DNA of 64,000 nucleotides from Heterobasidion occidentale (lineage: Eukaryota > Basidiomycota > Agaricomycetes > Russulales > Bondarzewiaceae): positions 1,178,001 to 1,242,000 of the forward strand of contig JBCAQO010000013.1 in assembly GCA_039111635.1 (NCBI GenBank), given 5' to 3'. Shown here in pieces: positions 36,501-48,559 of the stretch. Each line of letters begins with the position of its first letter. Position 1 is the first letter of the stretch. The notes beneath the pieces were generated by a model that saw only the letters and a program-made list of their open reading frames with translations, did no database searches and was not told where the DNA came from. Both the position numbers and the translations under genes were made by a program.

Positions 36501-37632
36501 ATGCGGGACATCAATGTCTATTCGTTTGCAAAGGCTCTGCCTCGAATGGTCGCTCATTTCTTCGTTCTCTTCCCTCGCATTGTCTTTCTAACCAATCACG
36601 TCGACAGAGTTGGTCGCGACATAATCTCTACAACCTCTGGCGACGCTCTCTCGGTGAACTTGCAAAGGAGACCAACTTCACGCGTACCCAAAAAACTCTT
36701 TTCCAGCAACGTTGGGCTTCAAAATCCCTTGTTCGCGCATATCATGGGGACTTCATCAATGAAAAGACGTTCAAACGATGGTACTTACCCACTACACTTC
36801 CTGATGTGCGGTCGCGGCGGCGGGTGGCAGGCGACGACACTCTCGATTTGAATAAGTGGGCGAAGCAGGACAAGGTTGTTGAGAAAGGCACGAAGACTCT
36901 TCAAGAGGATGCAGATAATGCTCAGCTTGCACCCGTTGGAAGCATGATGTTCGCGGAAGTAGAACGAAGAATTGACGTATTCATCTTCCGAGCGTGTATG
37001 GCACACAGCGTCTACGAGGCTCGGCGAATGGTAGTGCACGGTGATGTACTGTTGAATGGGCAGAAGGTATGTTGACTAGGCTGGTTGACTCCGCCTCTTC
37101 TTACAACACCGTCTTGTCATAGCATCAAAATGCCAACACACGCCTCGCACCAGGAGACATGGTATCTGTGAACCCTGATGCTATCCGCTTCCTGCAGCAC
37201 CAGCAGCCAAAGAAAGATGTCGTTGAGTCGGAGACAGTTGAGTCGGAGATAGTAGAGTCCACGGCTGAGGTTGCGGATGAATCGGCGTCCGCCTCGGAAG
37301 GCGAACCATCCACAGCTTCTTCTAGCCCATCAGGCAAGCCCAAGGTACCGAACAAGCCCAAGGCGAAAAAAGACTCAGACCTTACGCCATTCAACCTCCC
37401 CCCTTATGCATCGCCTTTTATCTTCATCCCGGCATATATCGAACCCTCTTTTGCAACATGCTCCGCAATTTACGTTCGCCACCCGACTGCGCGTCCAGGC
37501 TACTCAGAAGTACCGACTCCATATGACGCAGATGGCGAAGTTGTGCGGCTGGCTTGGGAGTGGTATTCGAAGGTGCGGCCGAGAATGCGGAGCAAGAGGC
37601 AGCTGGCTCGCATGCCTGAGAATAGACAGTAG
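36501..37632 (+). CDS. NAM9: Mitochondrial small-subunit ribosomal protein uS4m (Nam9)
   Basis: Three exons (36501-36548, 36608-37066, 37123-37632) join to 338 aa. The start MRDINVYSFAKALPRM plus SWSRHNLYNLWRRS is typical of fungal Nam9. An S4 RNA-binding domain follows: ERRIDVFIFRACMAHSVYEA, then RRMVVHGDVLLNGQK and ANTRLAPGDMVSVNPDAIRF. A low-complexity acidic/Ser linker (residues about 190-240) separates it from a conserved C-terminal part (FNLPPYASPFIFIPAYIEPS). The protein binds 15S/12S-type rRNA in the mitochondrial small subunit. There is no strong cleavable presequence, as is usual for this family. It is divergent to GCP2. Confidence 0.92.
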
Positions 37633-38160
37633 ATCACTGGATGTTACAGGATGTTACCCAGTGCGTTCATGTTTGTTTTTACTTAATAGTAATGTCGCTG
37701 CTCTATCGGGGTTCGCTGTGCATAAAGCTCGGCAGGAACACCAGTGAACAGCATTTGGATCGTTGTGAAGTTCCTGCGGTCGGTCGGCCCAAGTCGATAC
37801 TGCGCTTCCGGGGTCTCAGATAAGATTGAGTTAGGGATCAATCTAATCTGGCGCTGTAGGCTGCTGTAGGGCGCTGCGCATTCCAATCGCGACCGTACAC
37901 GCCTTTTACACGCACCAACCTTGGCACAAACACGATTTCATTTTGCACCAATGCATGATCTCCGGGCAAGACCAACACGAGGCTATTGGTTGCTGGCGGC
38001 GGTCGTACCTATGCGTTCTTCGCCCGTAAGTTTTCGTCCGTCCTTTCGGCCGCCTTGTTCTACACCGCCTGCGACGCCAATTATTTAAAGCACCTCTTTG
38101 TTTGTTGTTTCTCCACTCCTTATACCCCTCTGCTGGCCGCCCATAGATTTGAGATCTGCC
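37633..38160. other. Intergenic: uS4m 3' flank and ferric reductase promoter
   Basis: No gene supported. Contains several short direct repeats around 37850-37880 (gctgtagg). Probably 3' UTR on the left and promoter plus 5' UTR on the right. Confidence 0.5.
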
Positions 38161-40453
38161 ATGTCTTACTCCGGCAATGTAACATCAGACGACACATCAT
38201 CTGGTGCTACGCTCGCCGCTCCTGCCGCACAGTTTGACGACTTCACCTTCGTATTTCGTGTCGACATCGTCCTGCTTTCTATCTTTGGTATTTATGTTCT
38301 CGTCAACCTTCCCCGTGCGCTCGCTCGCCTCTCTCAGCTGCCGGATTTGCTTAATGGGCACTTTCTACGCTCGGGGGGACATGCATACCGACCTTCGCAT
38401 TCCATGAACAGTATAGCCATGCAAGCCATCAGCCCCAGCAGTCCCGAGCTAGCCTCGGAGATGTCCCATACCCTCAACTCACATGCGCATCTCATACTTC
38501 GCGCTACAGAACCAGCGCCAACGCTTGCGCATAGCCCTCCAACCCGGGTGCCTCGTTGGTCCACTCTTGTCCATCCCTTCGCCAGCTACGCGATCAACTA
38601 TCGTGTCGCGCCCAGTCTTTCTGTCGGCAAGCTATTCGTTTTAGCGGTGTATCTCGGCGTCATCTTCTATGCCGCGTTTTACAAGTCAAATCCCTTTACT
38701 GATCCGGCACGCGCTGGATTCGTCGCAATGTCGCAGATTCCTATCGTCATCGGGCTTGCGAATAAGAACAACTTGCTGAGCTACTTGTGTGGTGTTGCAT
38801 ATGAAAAGGTGCGCATGGTCATATACGATATCCACCGTGTTTGTCTTCTGATGCTCGTCGCCTGTCAACTCAGCTGAACTATATTCATCGTTTCAGTGGC
38901 CGTATCATCGCACTCGCGGTGAACGTACATGCTATTGGCTTCCGTGCGTTTTGATACTTCTCTGCATTCAGATTTGCGAATTGATTCTTTCGAAGTGTAC
39001 AAGTGGTCGATCAATGGCAACATATCAACACAGCTTTTACAGCCTCACATCCGGTGGGGTCTTGCTGGACTGGCCGCTGTGGATACCCTCGCATTCCTTT
39101 CGATTGCGTTCATTCGCCAGAAGTCGTATAATTCATTCTTCTACTCTCACATCGCAGGGTTCATCGTCTTCCTCACCGCTGTACGTAATTCCTACCCTCA
39201 TTTGCATGGTCTTCGTCTGATCATCGATTCCATTTCTCAAAGGCCTACCAACACTTTCCCATTACCCTGCCCTACGTAGTTACCGGCTTTGCTCTATTCG
39301 GCTTAGATCACATCCTCCGCCTTTGCAAAACGCGTGTCGCACCGGGGACCTTGTTTGCGATCTCCGCCTTGAATAGTACTCACATCTCTGTGCCCTCCCT
39401 TGGCGCGGGCTGGCGCGCAGGCCAACATGTCCGCATCCGCGTGGTTGCGGCATCGCCAACGGGATCCTGGATTAGTTGTTGTTGGGCTTGGCTCGTTGGC
39501 CGTGCGCGTCCATTCACGATTGCGACGGCGAGTGGTGACAACTTGGGCCTGGAGTTGATCGTGAAGAAATACGAGGGTGGGTGGACGGGTCGTCTGTTTG
39601 AAATGGCGCAGGCTCAGGATGGTGGAATGGAGGAGAAGACTATTGGCCTACCAAAGCACGCTATCGGACGGCGGGTGCGCGTGATAGTTGAGGGGCCCTA
39701 TAGTAAGCGCCTGCATCACGCTTCTCCAGAATATTCACCTGATCAGGCTACACAACACAGGTGGTCCCGGGCATACGCTCTTTGCGTCATATTCAGGAGC
39801 GTTACTTGTTGCTGGCGGCAGTGGCATAACGTTTGTACTCTCGATCCTGGCTGACCTCCTCCAGAAGCACGGAGAGGGTCGCAGCAGGCTGCGTGTTATT
39901 GAGGTCGTCTGGTCAGTTGCGGACCCATGTAAGTGGATCAATCCACAGCCCTTTCGATGGCAACCACATTGATGGTCCGTTTTCGCCCAGCTGCACTCAC
40001 AGCACTCCTTCCTACCCTCACTACGCACCTCCGACCGCGCGCATCCCCTCACGGCTCGCTCCAAGTTCGAGTCTCTATATATTACACCCGCGCTCCGCGC
40101 GCCGGCGCACTGGATGCACTTTCATCCCTTTCTCACCCTGTCGGCCTCAATTTACGCCCTGGTCGTCCGAATCTCGGCAAACACCTTGCAGAAACCACTG
40201 ACACTGTTGTTCTCGCTCATTCTATGCGACATGCTTCAAAGGGGTCAGAGCAGTATCCCTGCGGTGTTATCGTAGGAACATGCGGTCCTGTTGAATTAGG
40301 AGACGAAGCTGGCAAGGCAGTGGGATCGGTTCCATGGGGAAAATGGAAGGAGGTTGGGGGTGTTGAGGCATACGACGAGTCAGTCACCCTGGTTTCTCAC
40401 ACCATTATTATACTGATGCCTCCAATTGTTTGAAAAGGGTGTTTGGCTGGTGA
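38161..40453 (+). CDS. Ferric/cupric reductase transmembrane component (FRE family)
   Basis: Seven exons (38161-38808, 38874-38943, 38996-39180, 39243-39702, 39761-39928, 39991-40378, 40438-40453) close to 644 aa. An N-terminal helix (VDIVLLSIFGIYVLVNLP) is followed by the ferric reductase-like membrane core. Paired haem-ligand histidines occur in LNYIHRFSGRIIALAVNVHA and in FFYSHIAGFIVFLTAAYQHF. Cytosolic parts: FAD-binding RPFTIATAS; NADPH-binding GPY...GGSGITF; and a C-terminal CG-P plus FGW end (VIVGTCGPVELGD; EVFGW). It passes electrons from NADPH across the plasma membrane to reduce iron or copper for uptake. The final exon is only 16 nt, but it restores the family's canonical C-terminus, so I trust it. 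An inserted segment WISCCWAWLVGRA before RPFT is longer than usual. Confidence 0.92.
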
Positions 40454-40943
40454 TATCAACCTACCAGCTCCCAGCCCGTCGTCGCTGGCGTACTAGAGAT
40501 GACTATCATGACTTTGATGATGCTGGCATGTGATGTGTTTCCGATGTCATCTGTAGGACTATGTTATTTAAGAGGTATAGACGGGCCATTGTGGGATGAT
40601 GTGTATTTTTGTAGGCCTTTGTCGAAGATACCATATTATAAAGTACCTGAAATAGAGTTCAATCACGATCCCAACTGAGTATCATCAGGGCATCATACCT
40701 GTATGTCTATGATTACCGGAGATTTAATATGGCGAGACCAACCGACTTGTATGGTCACTGCATCAGTGTACGTCAATAGTAAGTAGGATCATGATGCACG
40801 GCGGCGCGGTGGCACAGGACGCGTCTCTACTACTTTCCAAACAATGCAAAATAACGCGTCTGTGTATAGTCACGTGTATCACATTTGTTGCGGCCTCTGG
40901 CCGTCATGATTCTTGTTTTTGACTCTTGTCTCCCACATTCATC
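40454..40943. other. Intergenic: ferric reductase 3' flank and RCC1 promoter
   Basis: AT-rich left part, no gene supported. Confidence 0.5.
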
Positions 40944-43246
40944 ATGTCCAACACGCGGACTCTTCGGACGAGATCGTCTGCCATCAATGGGACTGATACT
41001 ACCGCGAAATCTACGACGAAACCTGTGGCAAAAACTATCACTGCAAAAGCCACGACCACGCGAGGTAAATTCACAGTGCAAAACGAAACCAACCGCTTAT
41101 CTTTTCTTGTATAGCTCGGAAAACAAGCGAAAAATCTAATGACCCGAAGGCGACTACCAAAGCCTCGAAGGCTGCTGCCACAGTAAAAGCTGCTGCAGAG
41201 AAGGCATCTGCGGCCAATGGCACCACCACAATCAGCCGCAAGCGCAAAGCAGCGCCCGATGCGCCTGCTCCACTGAAGCGGACACGCACGCTCCTCGAAC
41301 CCATCAATTCACTTCCGGCTGCCGTTGCTCCGCCAGCGTCTGGGAAGCCGCGCCTTATGTTGGTGCACGGTACAGGCGATGGTGGGCAGTTTGGGTTGGG
41401 GGTCGATGTGAGCAACATTCAAAGGCCAAGGCTGCATGTAGCGGTTAAGGAGCTAGTGAATAACGGCAAAATGGGACCTGGTGGGGTGGAAAGGGTGGTT
41501 GCCGCTGGCATGCACTCGCTAGTGCTGGACTCGAATGGACAGGTAAGTGCTGCGCTGATTTGCTGTCCACTGGTGTGGCATAAGTTGCGGCGTAGACGCC
41601 ATCTCCTATAAGCACTGCTCTTGGGCCCGAGCTCCGAACCAAAGCGAAAGGAGCCATAGGGCGGTTCGAATCGCTTCTTGCCCTCTAAACTGCCCGTACC
41701 GCGGATGGCGGGAGATCGGCACGACCCTGTTTTATTCCATATGGTTCATTCGCGGCTACGGAAGCATCTCCTTGCTGAATTCTACGATTTTCTTTAATGT
41801 TCGCTGGTTACATTTCCTGCCGTGTCTTATGCTCGCCTCTCTTTCTAGGTTTGGTCCTGCGGTGTCAATGACTCTATGGCTCTTGGGCGGAAGACTCAAG
41901 GAATCAAAGATGTGGATAACACGGAGCTGGAGTCTTCGCTTGATCTCGTGCAAGGATTGGAGGATTTCCGCGCTACGTTTATCGCAGCTTCTGACAGCTG
42001 CAGCATCGCGGTTAGCGAACGAGGCGAACTGCGCGCGTGGGGTTCATTCAGTGTATGTTCCCCTCCTTCACCGATTTCTCTAAGCTAATCGCCTCTGCAG
42101 TCAGATGGCATCCTCGGTTTCGATGGCGTTCGTGATCATGGCATGAAAGTTGTCACCCCTACCACTCTTCCCGCCTTCGCCAAAAACCCCGTCTGCCAGG
42201 TTGCTTGCGGTGAAGACCACGTCTTAGCTCTCACGACATCGGGGACAATCTACACATGGGGGAATGGTGTCAACTTCCAACTGGGGCGCAAAATCATGGA
42301 ACGCAGAAAAACGAACGGTTTGAGACCAGAGCCGCTCCACCTACGCGACATCGTGCTGGTGTCAGCTGGAAACCATCACTCTTTTGCCGTGGATAAAAAC
42401 GGCGTGGTATACGCATGGGGGCTAAACCAGATGAGGCAGACAGGTGTCAGCGACGAGCGGGGCGGTGAGGAGTCGCATATCAAGATGCCGACAGTTGTAG
42501 ACGCGCTGCACCCGGATAAACATGGCGGAGCGAAGGTCGTTCAGATTTCTGGTGGTGAACACCACTCGATATTCCTGTTCGATAATGGCGAGGTTTGGGG
42601 TTGCGGCAGGTCTGATGTGGGAAGGTTGGGATTGGCAGATGACCATCCTGCAAAACTCGAGATCAGGAAGCGGTATCGAGAGGAACTCGAGGAGATCATG
42701 GCGCAAAGATCCACAAAGGCTCATGAGGCAGGTGAAGGGAGCCAGACGTCGGACCAGGAGCCAGTCCGTCTTGTTGAGGACTCGCTCGTCCGAGAACCAG
42801 TGCGGATACCTTTCCCCCCTCCCCCGACCGACGACGAGCCCACGCCCGACCTTCCACCTTATGAGGATGGATTTTCATCCACGAAAATTGTGGGTATATC
42901 TGTCGGCGAGAGATATAACTTCGCTTATGACGAGAACGGGATCGCGTATTCATGGGGAGAGGGTTCTGTTAATCAGCTTGGGTTGGGCAAGGTGGAGGAG
43001 GTCAAGGTACCGACACGAGTGCACAATACTGCTCTCAAGACATATCAAGTTGTCGGTGCGAGTGCTGGAGGTCAGCATGTCTTACTCATGTAAGTATTTG
43101 TATCTTCATTTGCACGGCACACTCATAACTTGCTACGCATATCTTCTGTGTTTCAGCGGTGTTGAAAGGTACGTCTCAATCACAATCCATTTTTCTTCCA
43201 TTGACTGATGCCGGTACCTCATTGTAGGGACACCCCACTCCTCTAA
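40944..43246 (+). CDS. RCC1-family Ran guanine nucleotide exchange factor (Pim1/Prp20-like)
   Basis: Six exons (40944-41064, 41115-41542, 41849-42052, 42101-43089, 43157-43168, 43228-43246) join to 590 aa. A basic Lys/Ala/Thr-rich N-terminal tail (likely nuclear localisation and chromatin binding) precedes a seven-bladed propeller. RCC1 signatures: VAAGMHSLVLDSNGQVWSCG, VACGEDHVLALTTSGTIYTW, VSAGNHHSFAVDKNGVVYAW, ISGGEHHSIFLFDNGEVWGC, ISVGERYNFAYDENGIAYSW, and GASAGGQHVLLM. It loads Ran with GTP on chromatin to drive nuclear transport and spindle assembly. A Pro/acidic insertion (EEIMAQRSTKAHEAGEGS through DEEPTPD-like sequence) sits inside one blade. Intron 2 is 306 bp, unusually long for this locus. 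The last two exons are tiny (12 and 19 nt). Confidence 0.92.
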
Positions 43247-43352
43247 TTCTAAAATCAAGTGGACAATTTCTCGACGTCTTCGAACTTTTTCCGTTTCCTC
43301 TCGGATGACAAATAACAATATCTGTTCATTGATGTAATGCGCGAGCCTTTTC

Positions 43353-43603
43353 TTACTTCATATAGACTTTGGCAATGTTATCCTGGACGACTCGCCGACT
43401 GTCTGGTTCCTGATACGAGGCCTTGTACAAATCCAGAGGGCCCTCTATGCGGATGTAGAATCTGGGTATCACCTTGCTAGTTCCTATCTGCGTGGCACGG
43501 AAAAACACGGGACGGAAGGTGCTTACTGTGTGTTGGAACGAAGCTTCCGCGGGATGCCTTTGAGGTCTGGTGGGCCATACGGGAACCAAAGGAGATCCAT
43601 CAT
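43353..43603 (-). CDS. Small hypothetical protein (about 61 aa)
   Basis: Two exons (43603-43527 and 43461-43353) with a canonical gtaagc...cccag intron join in frame: MMDLLWFPYGPPDLKGIPRK at the N-terminus and FYIRIEGPLDLYKASYQEPD further on, ending AKVYMK. I do not recognise it. The compact composition, good splice sites and position divergent to the ssSPT gene (start codons 178 bp apart) suggest a real small gene. The start could lie further upstream. Confidence 0.5.
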
Positions 43604-43727
43604 CTGCCTGCGGTCCAATGCGTAAAGCCGATTGGCGTGTTTGTTTGCTTATTCACCGGCGGCTACATGGCTGCCAACAGTTTTAGCTCACACTTGCACT
43701 CTAGACCGATCAAACCCGAACGGTGAA

Positions 43728-43735
43728 TATAAAAG
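43728..43735 (+). promoter_or_regulatory. TATA box of ssSPT copy 2
   Basis: A tataaaag element 47 bp before the ATG at 43782. It argues against the longer upstream ORF start at 43632. Confidence 0.55.
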
Positions 43736-43781
43736 CACTGATGCCCTCCCCGCTCTCGTTGGCTGTGCCACGATCCTCGTC

Positions 43782-44156
43782 ATGACCCCTCAAAAAGCCG
43801 CTCGCTCTGCACTTGCTGCCCAATGTGAGGACGCGGTGCCCTTCTCTTCGCTTTTTTCTATTGATATGGCGCCGTATAAACCCCCGCGCTCGAAACTGGG
43901 GGTACTTGTCTGGCGAAAGCGGATCTGGTTTGAGACGACCTTCGGCGCATCTGTTCTAGAGCCATGGGAAAAGATGCTATACTGTGCGTTGGTCACTGGT
44001 TTTTCAGTCATGGCCAGTCATGGCTCACTTCTCACTATCCTAGACACAGTCCTCGCCTTGGTGTCGACCCTCTTCTGGGCATGGGTGTACAAGTATCTTC
44101 CGCATCAGCTCATGTCCATGGCGCTGCGAGCGCGATACTATGTATCGGGCGAGTAG
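43782..44156 (+). CDS. Serine palmitoyltransferase small subunit-like protein (copy 2)
   Basis: Two exons (43782-43983 and 44044-44156) join to 104 aa. Core: VWRKRIWFETTFGASVLEPW, then a membrane segment around TVLALVSTLFWAWVYKYLPH, and a short C-terminus ending RARYYVSGE. It shares the intron position and the MAPYK-P motif before the core with copy 1 at 32.1-32.5 kb. As a family, ssSPT proteins bind the SPT catalytic dimer in the ER and set activity and acyl-CoA preference. If the intron were retained the frame would remain open, giving a longer ORF, but the spliced form matches the paralogue. Confidence 0.82.
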   Translation: MTPQKAARSALAAQCEDAVPFSSLFSIDMAPYKPPRSKLGVLVWRKRIWFETTFGASVLEPWEKMLYCALVTGFSVMASHGSLLTILDTVLALVSTLFWAWVYKYLPHQLMSMALRARYYVSGE

Positions 44157-45329
44157 TGACCTCTATATCGATCGGGGGGATCCGGTGTATCTATGAGTAA
44201 CGCACTTTTTATGTTGAGTGTTTATTTTGGGGGAGACTTTCGTTCGTCGCTCGGGGCTACTGCGGGGGTGTTAGTAAGTGAATCTCCTTGTGGTGTGCCC
44301 GACCGAAAGTACTCAGACAATAATTCTCCTCGCTGCTCAGTTTTCTTACTGTATGGTTCCGTACATTGTGTGCGAGCAGTAGTCACTCTAGTGCGGAAGC
44401 ATATGTGAATGAATTCAATGCGCCCGATATGATCTCTTCTCCGATGTTACCGAACCTTTGGCATCTTGAATTCTGCATTTGGCGTCGGACAGCCCTTGAG
44501 ATGTGTGAAAAGTGCAGCATGCGAGGCGCGGAAGACTGTGCTGGGGAGATACGTTGCATCAATGGAAAAAAGAGAACTCCAGTCCAAGTCTTCAATGTAA
44601 TACGAGTACTACCAGTGTGCGAATGCCGGTGCAAGCCGAGTCTGGATGGGCGGAGATCGAATTGGCACAAGGGCGTCGACGTTCACGTTCACCCTCGAGT
44701 GCCTCGGATCTCGACGATTACGGCGAAGTGATGCTCATTCTCCATTCCGTGACAATCAAGTAGATCCCCATCAAACCAACTTTGCTCACTTGTGGGCATA
44801 ACCGGCACTAGGGCAAAGCCTTCAATGGTGCAGGCTCGGATACACCTCTCGTGACGAGGCTACAACCGTCTTACTCCATGGGTTTTGGATGTTGAATCCG
44901 GAACACAGCACAACGAGTTTCTTCCACATACGAATCTAAGTCTGGCCTGCTCTAGCTAGAGCTCAATGCGTATCACAGGCACATCGACCAGACAGTGCGT
45001 TCTACCAGGCGTATGCAAACGCAACATGGTGCATACCATGCGACTACGTGCGTCTTATAACTTAGATATCCTACCCTGGCTACGCCGCTCTCGGTCACCG
45101 CTGATGGATCTGTTTCAAATCATAGACATGCTCGCCGCGGGTACTGTGTCTCTCACACATAATGCCCGCGTCCTGCGCTCCTCTCTCCTCCGTTTAGGCA
45201 TCGAACGGCGATCCAATGCTCGTGGCTGGGTCTTTCAAAGGGCATAAAAGGGTGTCCTTCAAGGGGACATGACCTTTTTGTTCAGACCTTGGCTGATCCT
45301 CCATACTCCATCGTGAAGCTTAACCTGCC
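44157..45329. other. Intergenic, no supported gene
   Basis: About 1.2 kb with only short ORFs on both strands and no family resemblance. It is the longest empty stretch in the otherwise tight 32-51 kb block. Confidence 0.45.
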
Positions 45330-47973
45330 ATGCCTTCGTGGAAGCCCAAACGCAGCCTCGCAGAATGCTATTCCTTGATGGCAACACCACGCTCTCCTCT
45401 GGAAACGGAGACCGCTCTTGTAGGCGGCCGCATGCAGAAGGTATTCAAAAATATTGAACCTGCAAGTCTTTTTTCATTGTCTGGTATGCGTCTCGCTCTG
45501 CTTACCACAAACAGAATCTTCGCCTGTTCTTTCTTCAGTATGCCTCCCGATTCGCCGGTCGCGAGTACCTTGTTTTCGAGAACGAGCGTTATACGTACCG
45601 CCAAGCCTTCGATGCTGCGTCTGACGTGGCCAACACGCTCTCGCAAGAATACCACGTACGGAAAGGAGATTGCGGTTTGTTGTCCAACACGCCCTAGTCT
45701 GGCTTTATGGCTCTGAAGACTTTGTCATGTGCAGTTGCCATATGCATGCGTAACGTCCCTGAGTTCCTCATCGTTTTCTGGGCCACCGCCCTTCTCGGCG
45801 CAGTCCCGACTTTGATCAATGCCTGGTTCACCGACGCGGCTCTCAAACATTGCTTCAACATCTCTTCTCCCACGATCGCCTTCGTTGACTCTGAACGCGC
45901 AAATAGGGTGGAAGGACTGCTTGCATCATTAGAGCAGGGAATCCCCGTTATTGTCGCCCGCAGTCACGAAGCGCGGGGACGTCAAGAATGGAAGGGTATG
46001 GCGTCTTGGTCCAAAGTGTTCGACGGGACGCGCATGAATGCCGGATTATGGGAGAAAGAACCCAATTGCTCGCCGGACGACGACGGCGCCATCTTCTTCA
46101 CGTCAGGGACTACAGCGATGCCGAAGGCCACGCTATCCTCTCAAAGGGCGTTCATCAGCAACTCATATACCGTCATGTTTGGCGTCGTATTAGCGGACCT
46201 GAGACGTGGGGGAGCTATGCCCCCTGTCGATGACACCAAGCCACAACAATCATTTCTAGTCACCGCACCTCTTTTCCACGTCCAAGGGCTTGCCGCCAAT
46301 GCGGTATGTACTGAGTGGCAATGCATGTGTTCATGGTCCGGTCTAAACGATTACCTGTGGCAATATAGATGTTGTGCACGCTAAGCGGGTCCAAAGTTAT
46401 TTTGATGCGGAAGGTCAGCCTTTGTGTATACAGAGAGAGAAACCTGTTTTTGATCATGTCAATACAATGAAGTGGAATGTGGCTCAAGGTGCGTGTTTGC
46501 TCACTGATCGAAACCAGCCACTTGACTGAGGTTTTACAGCGCTCGAACTATGTCTACGAGAAAACGTGACTGCGACTTCGGGGGTGCCGACGGTCATCAC
46601 AGACATCATGCGCTCCTCCATTCCGAGCCTGATCAAGTTTGAGGCGGTATCAGTCGGCTCAGCACCCATGCCCGCCACTCTGAGCGCCGAGTTCTCCGAG
46701 ACCTTTCCCGGCGTCCCTCTGTTGGTGCTCTGGCTACTGTCTTTGTATGACGTGGATTTCTCATCGAGGCCACCCGTTTCATCAGGTATCATGCGTATGG
46801 ACTGACGGAGACGACAGGAGTCGTGACGGCCGTGTGTGGTGAGTCAAGCGAGAATTTCATCTGATCTGCGAGTGGCTCATGGAACCTTTATTGTTCCGAA
46901 ACGAAGGCGAGGACTTGTTCGAACGAGCGCCCACTATGTAAGTTTCAACGCCTCATCTTATCGCAATGTTTTGTTGAAGGCCGCGTGGTAGAGGGGTGCC
47001 GACGCCTATTTGCGACATCCTCATCATCGATCCGGAAACATCCAGGCCAGTTCCACCGAATCATGTTGGCGAACTTTGGGTGTACGTGCTCTAGAACTTT
47101 GTTTGACATGGTTGGCTCACTCATGTTATTATTGTCTCATTCGTCTATTATGCACCTTTTAGTCGCGGCCCGAATGTCATGAAATGTTACCTCGGCGACC
47201 CCTCTGCCACCAATAAAGCCGTCACTTCTGATGGGTGGTTTATGACAGGCGATTTAGCAGTGCAGGACGACGATGGCTTTGTTTACATCAGAGATCGAGG
47301 TATGTGGTGGCATGTTCTATCACAGAAGGAGTTAGACAGGACGTTTTTCTTTTGTCCACATGAAGCGAAAGATGTAATTATCCGAGGTACGCTGATCAAA
47401 CTCGATCTTGGCAATAATGCACTGACCGTCGCGGAAAACCAGGTGGCGAGAACATAGTCAGTCCAGCATCTGTGCACCCTTTTGGAAGGGGTACCCGTGC
47501 TCATGATATCTCAGCATTCAACAACTATCGAATCGGCCCTTCTTGCCAATCCTCAGATACAAGACGCGGCAGCTGTGGGCGTGCCATCGGCGCGCCTCGG
47601 AGAGCTCCCTGCGGCCATCGTCTCCCTCTCTTCGACTTCCCTTGTTCCGGATGTGGAGCTCGAACGTGCCCTTCTCGAAGATGTTCGCAGGCGGTGAGCG
47701 TTTGTGCTGCTTCTGATCCGCATAGGTATTTGAGCGCTGAGACGTGGTCCATATTGGTAGACTTGCGCCACACGCGGTCCCCGTCCTGCTTCTGATTAGG
47801 GACAAGCCCATCGGTACGTGTCCCTGCGCGAGCATCGAATCCTAGGAGCACATGATGATCGATGAACAGATCGTAGCGCGACGGGGAAAGTCGACAAGGG
47901 TCCTCTGAGGAAGATAGCCGCAGAAGAGTGGGAGCGGAGACAGGTCCAGGGCGGCGAGAAGGCAAGGATGTAG
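45330..47973 (+). CDS. Acyl-CoA synthetase (AMP-forming, ANL superfamily)
   Basis: Fifteen exons (45330-45461, 45515-45674, 45735-46303, 46369-46413, 46473-46488, 46540-46720, 46786-46838, 46907-46937, 46992-47081, 47163-47299, 47366-47386, 47443-47471, 47515-47693, 47761-47813, 47870-47973) sum to exactly 600 codons (599 aa). Motifs: adenylation loop [18 protein letters not shown] (canonical TSGTTGxPKG, here two Gly to Ala changes), [43 protein letters not shown], and the C-terminal catalytic Lys in [12 protein letters not shown]. It activates a carboxylic acid, probably a fatty or aryl acid, to its CoA ester; substrate cannot be read. The first intron uses a GC donor (gcaagt). No peroxisomal PTS1 at the C-terminus (ends KARM). 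Confidence 0.9.
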
Positions 47974-48559
47974 GTGGTTCATGGTCGGTGTGGCGTGAAT
48001 ATATGATTTCTTGGCTACACGATCTCCGTCTTTCGCGGACCTCAAGCGCGCAGAGTAGAGCTAAGGAAGGGCGTGGATGCAGCTCAACAAGCGAAATTGG
48101 ATGTTGAACATATCATCCCAGCTACATTGTGCAATGGGTGGGCCACTGTGGCTTGTGGACCATGGCTCAACAAGAGGTGCGGGGCAAACCGCATGTCGCA
48201 GATGAGATCGGATAAGAGAAAGGCGAGAGCCTGTGCAGCGATGAGCCAATGAGATCTCGGTTGTGTGATGGCATCTACGAATGTGGAGAACACGAGGTTT
48301 GCGTACAAGGGAAGCGAGCGCCTGCAAGCACCGATCCGGCCGTGTCCGGGGCGATTTTTGGAACCGCGCAGGCGCAGACAATGGTCGCCAGTCCACCGGG
48401 CCGTTGCCACACTTGTGCCACAGTGCCACAATTACAATGTCCAGAAGCACAGGGCACTCACTTGCCACCTCCTCCTCCCTATAAAAGAGCGACGACATGG
48501 ACGGGCACCAGTCAACCATCTCTTCATCCATTCCACCCAGGCTGCACCTCCCCCGCACT
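47974..48559. other. Intergenic: promoter of the zinc-finger gene
   Basis: No gene supported. Contains the TATA box noted separately and GC-rich flanks. ORFs here are overlaps of the neighbouring genes in other frames. Confidence 0.5.
48480..48487 (+). promoter_or_regulatory. TATA box of the C2H2 gene
   Basis: A tataaaag element. The first in-frame ATG (48497) is only about 10 bp downstream, too close to be transcribed; this favours the ATG at 48560 as start. Confidence 0.6.

Noticed and set aside
41543..41848. A B-box-like ggttcgaatc in RCC1 intron 2 as a possible tRNA gene
   Set aside because: No A box at the right distance upstream and no cloverleaf could be drawn.
43632..43781. Upstream extension of ssSPT copy 2 to an ATG at 43632
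   Set aside because: A TATA box lies at 43728, downstream of that ATG, and the extension has no counterpart in the paralogue.
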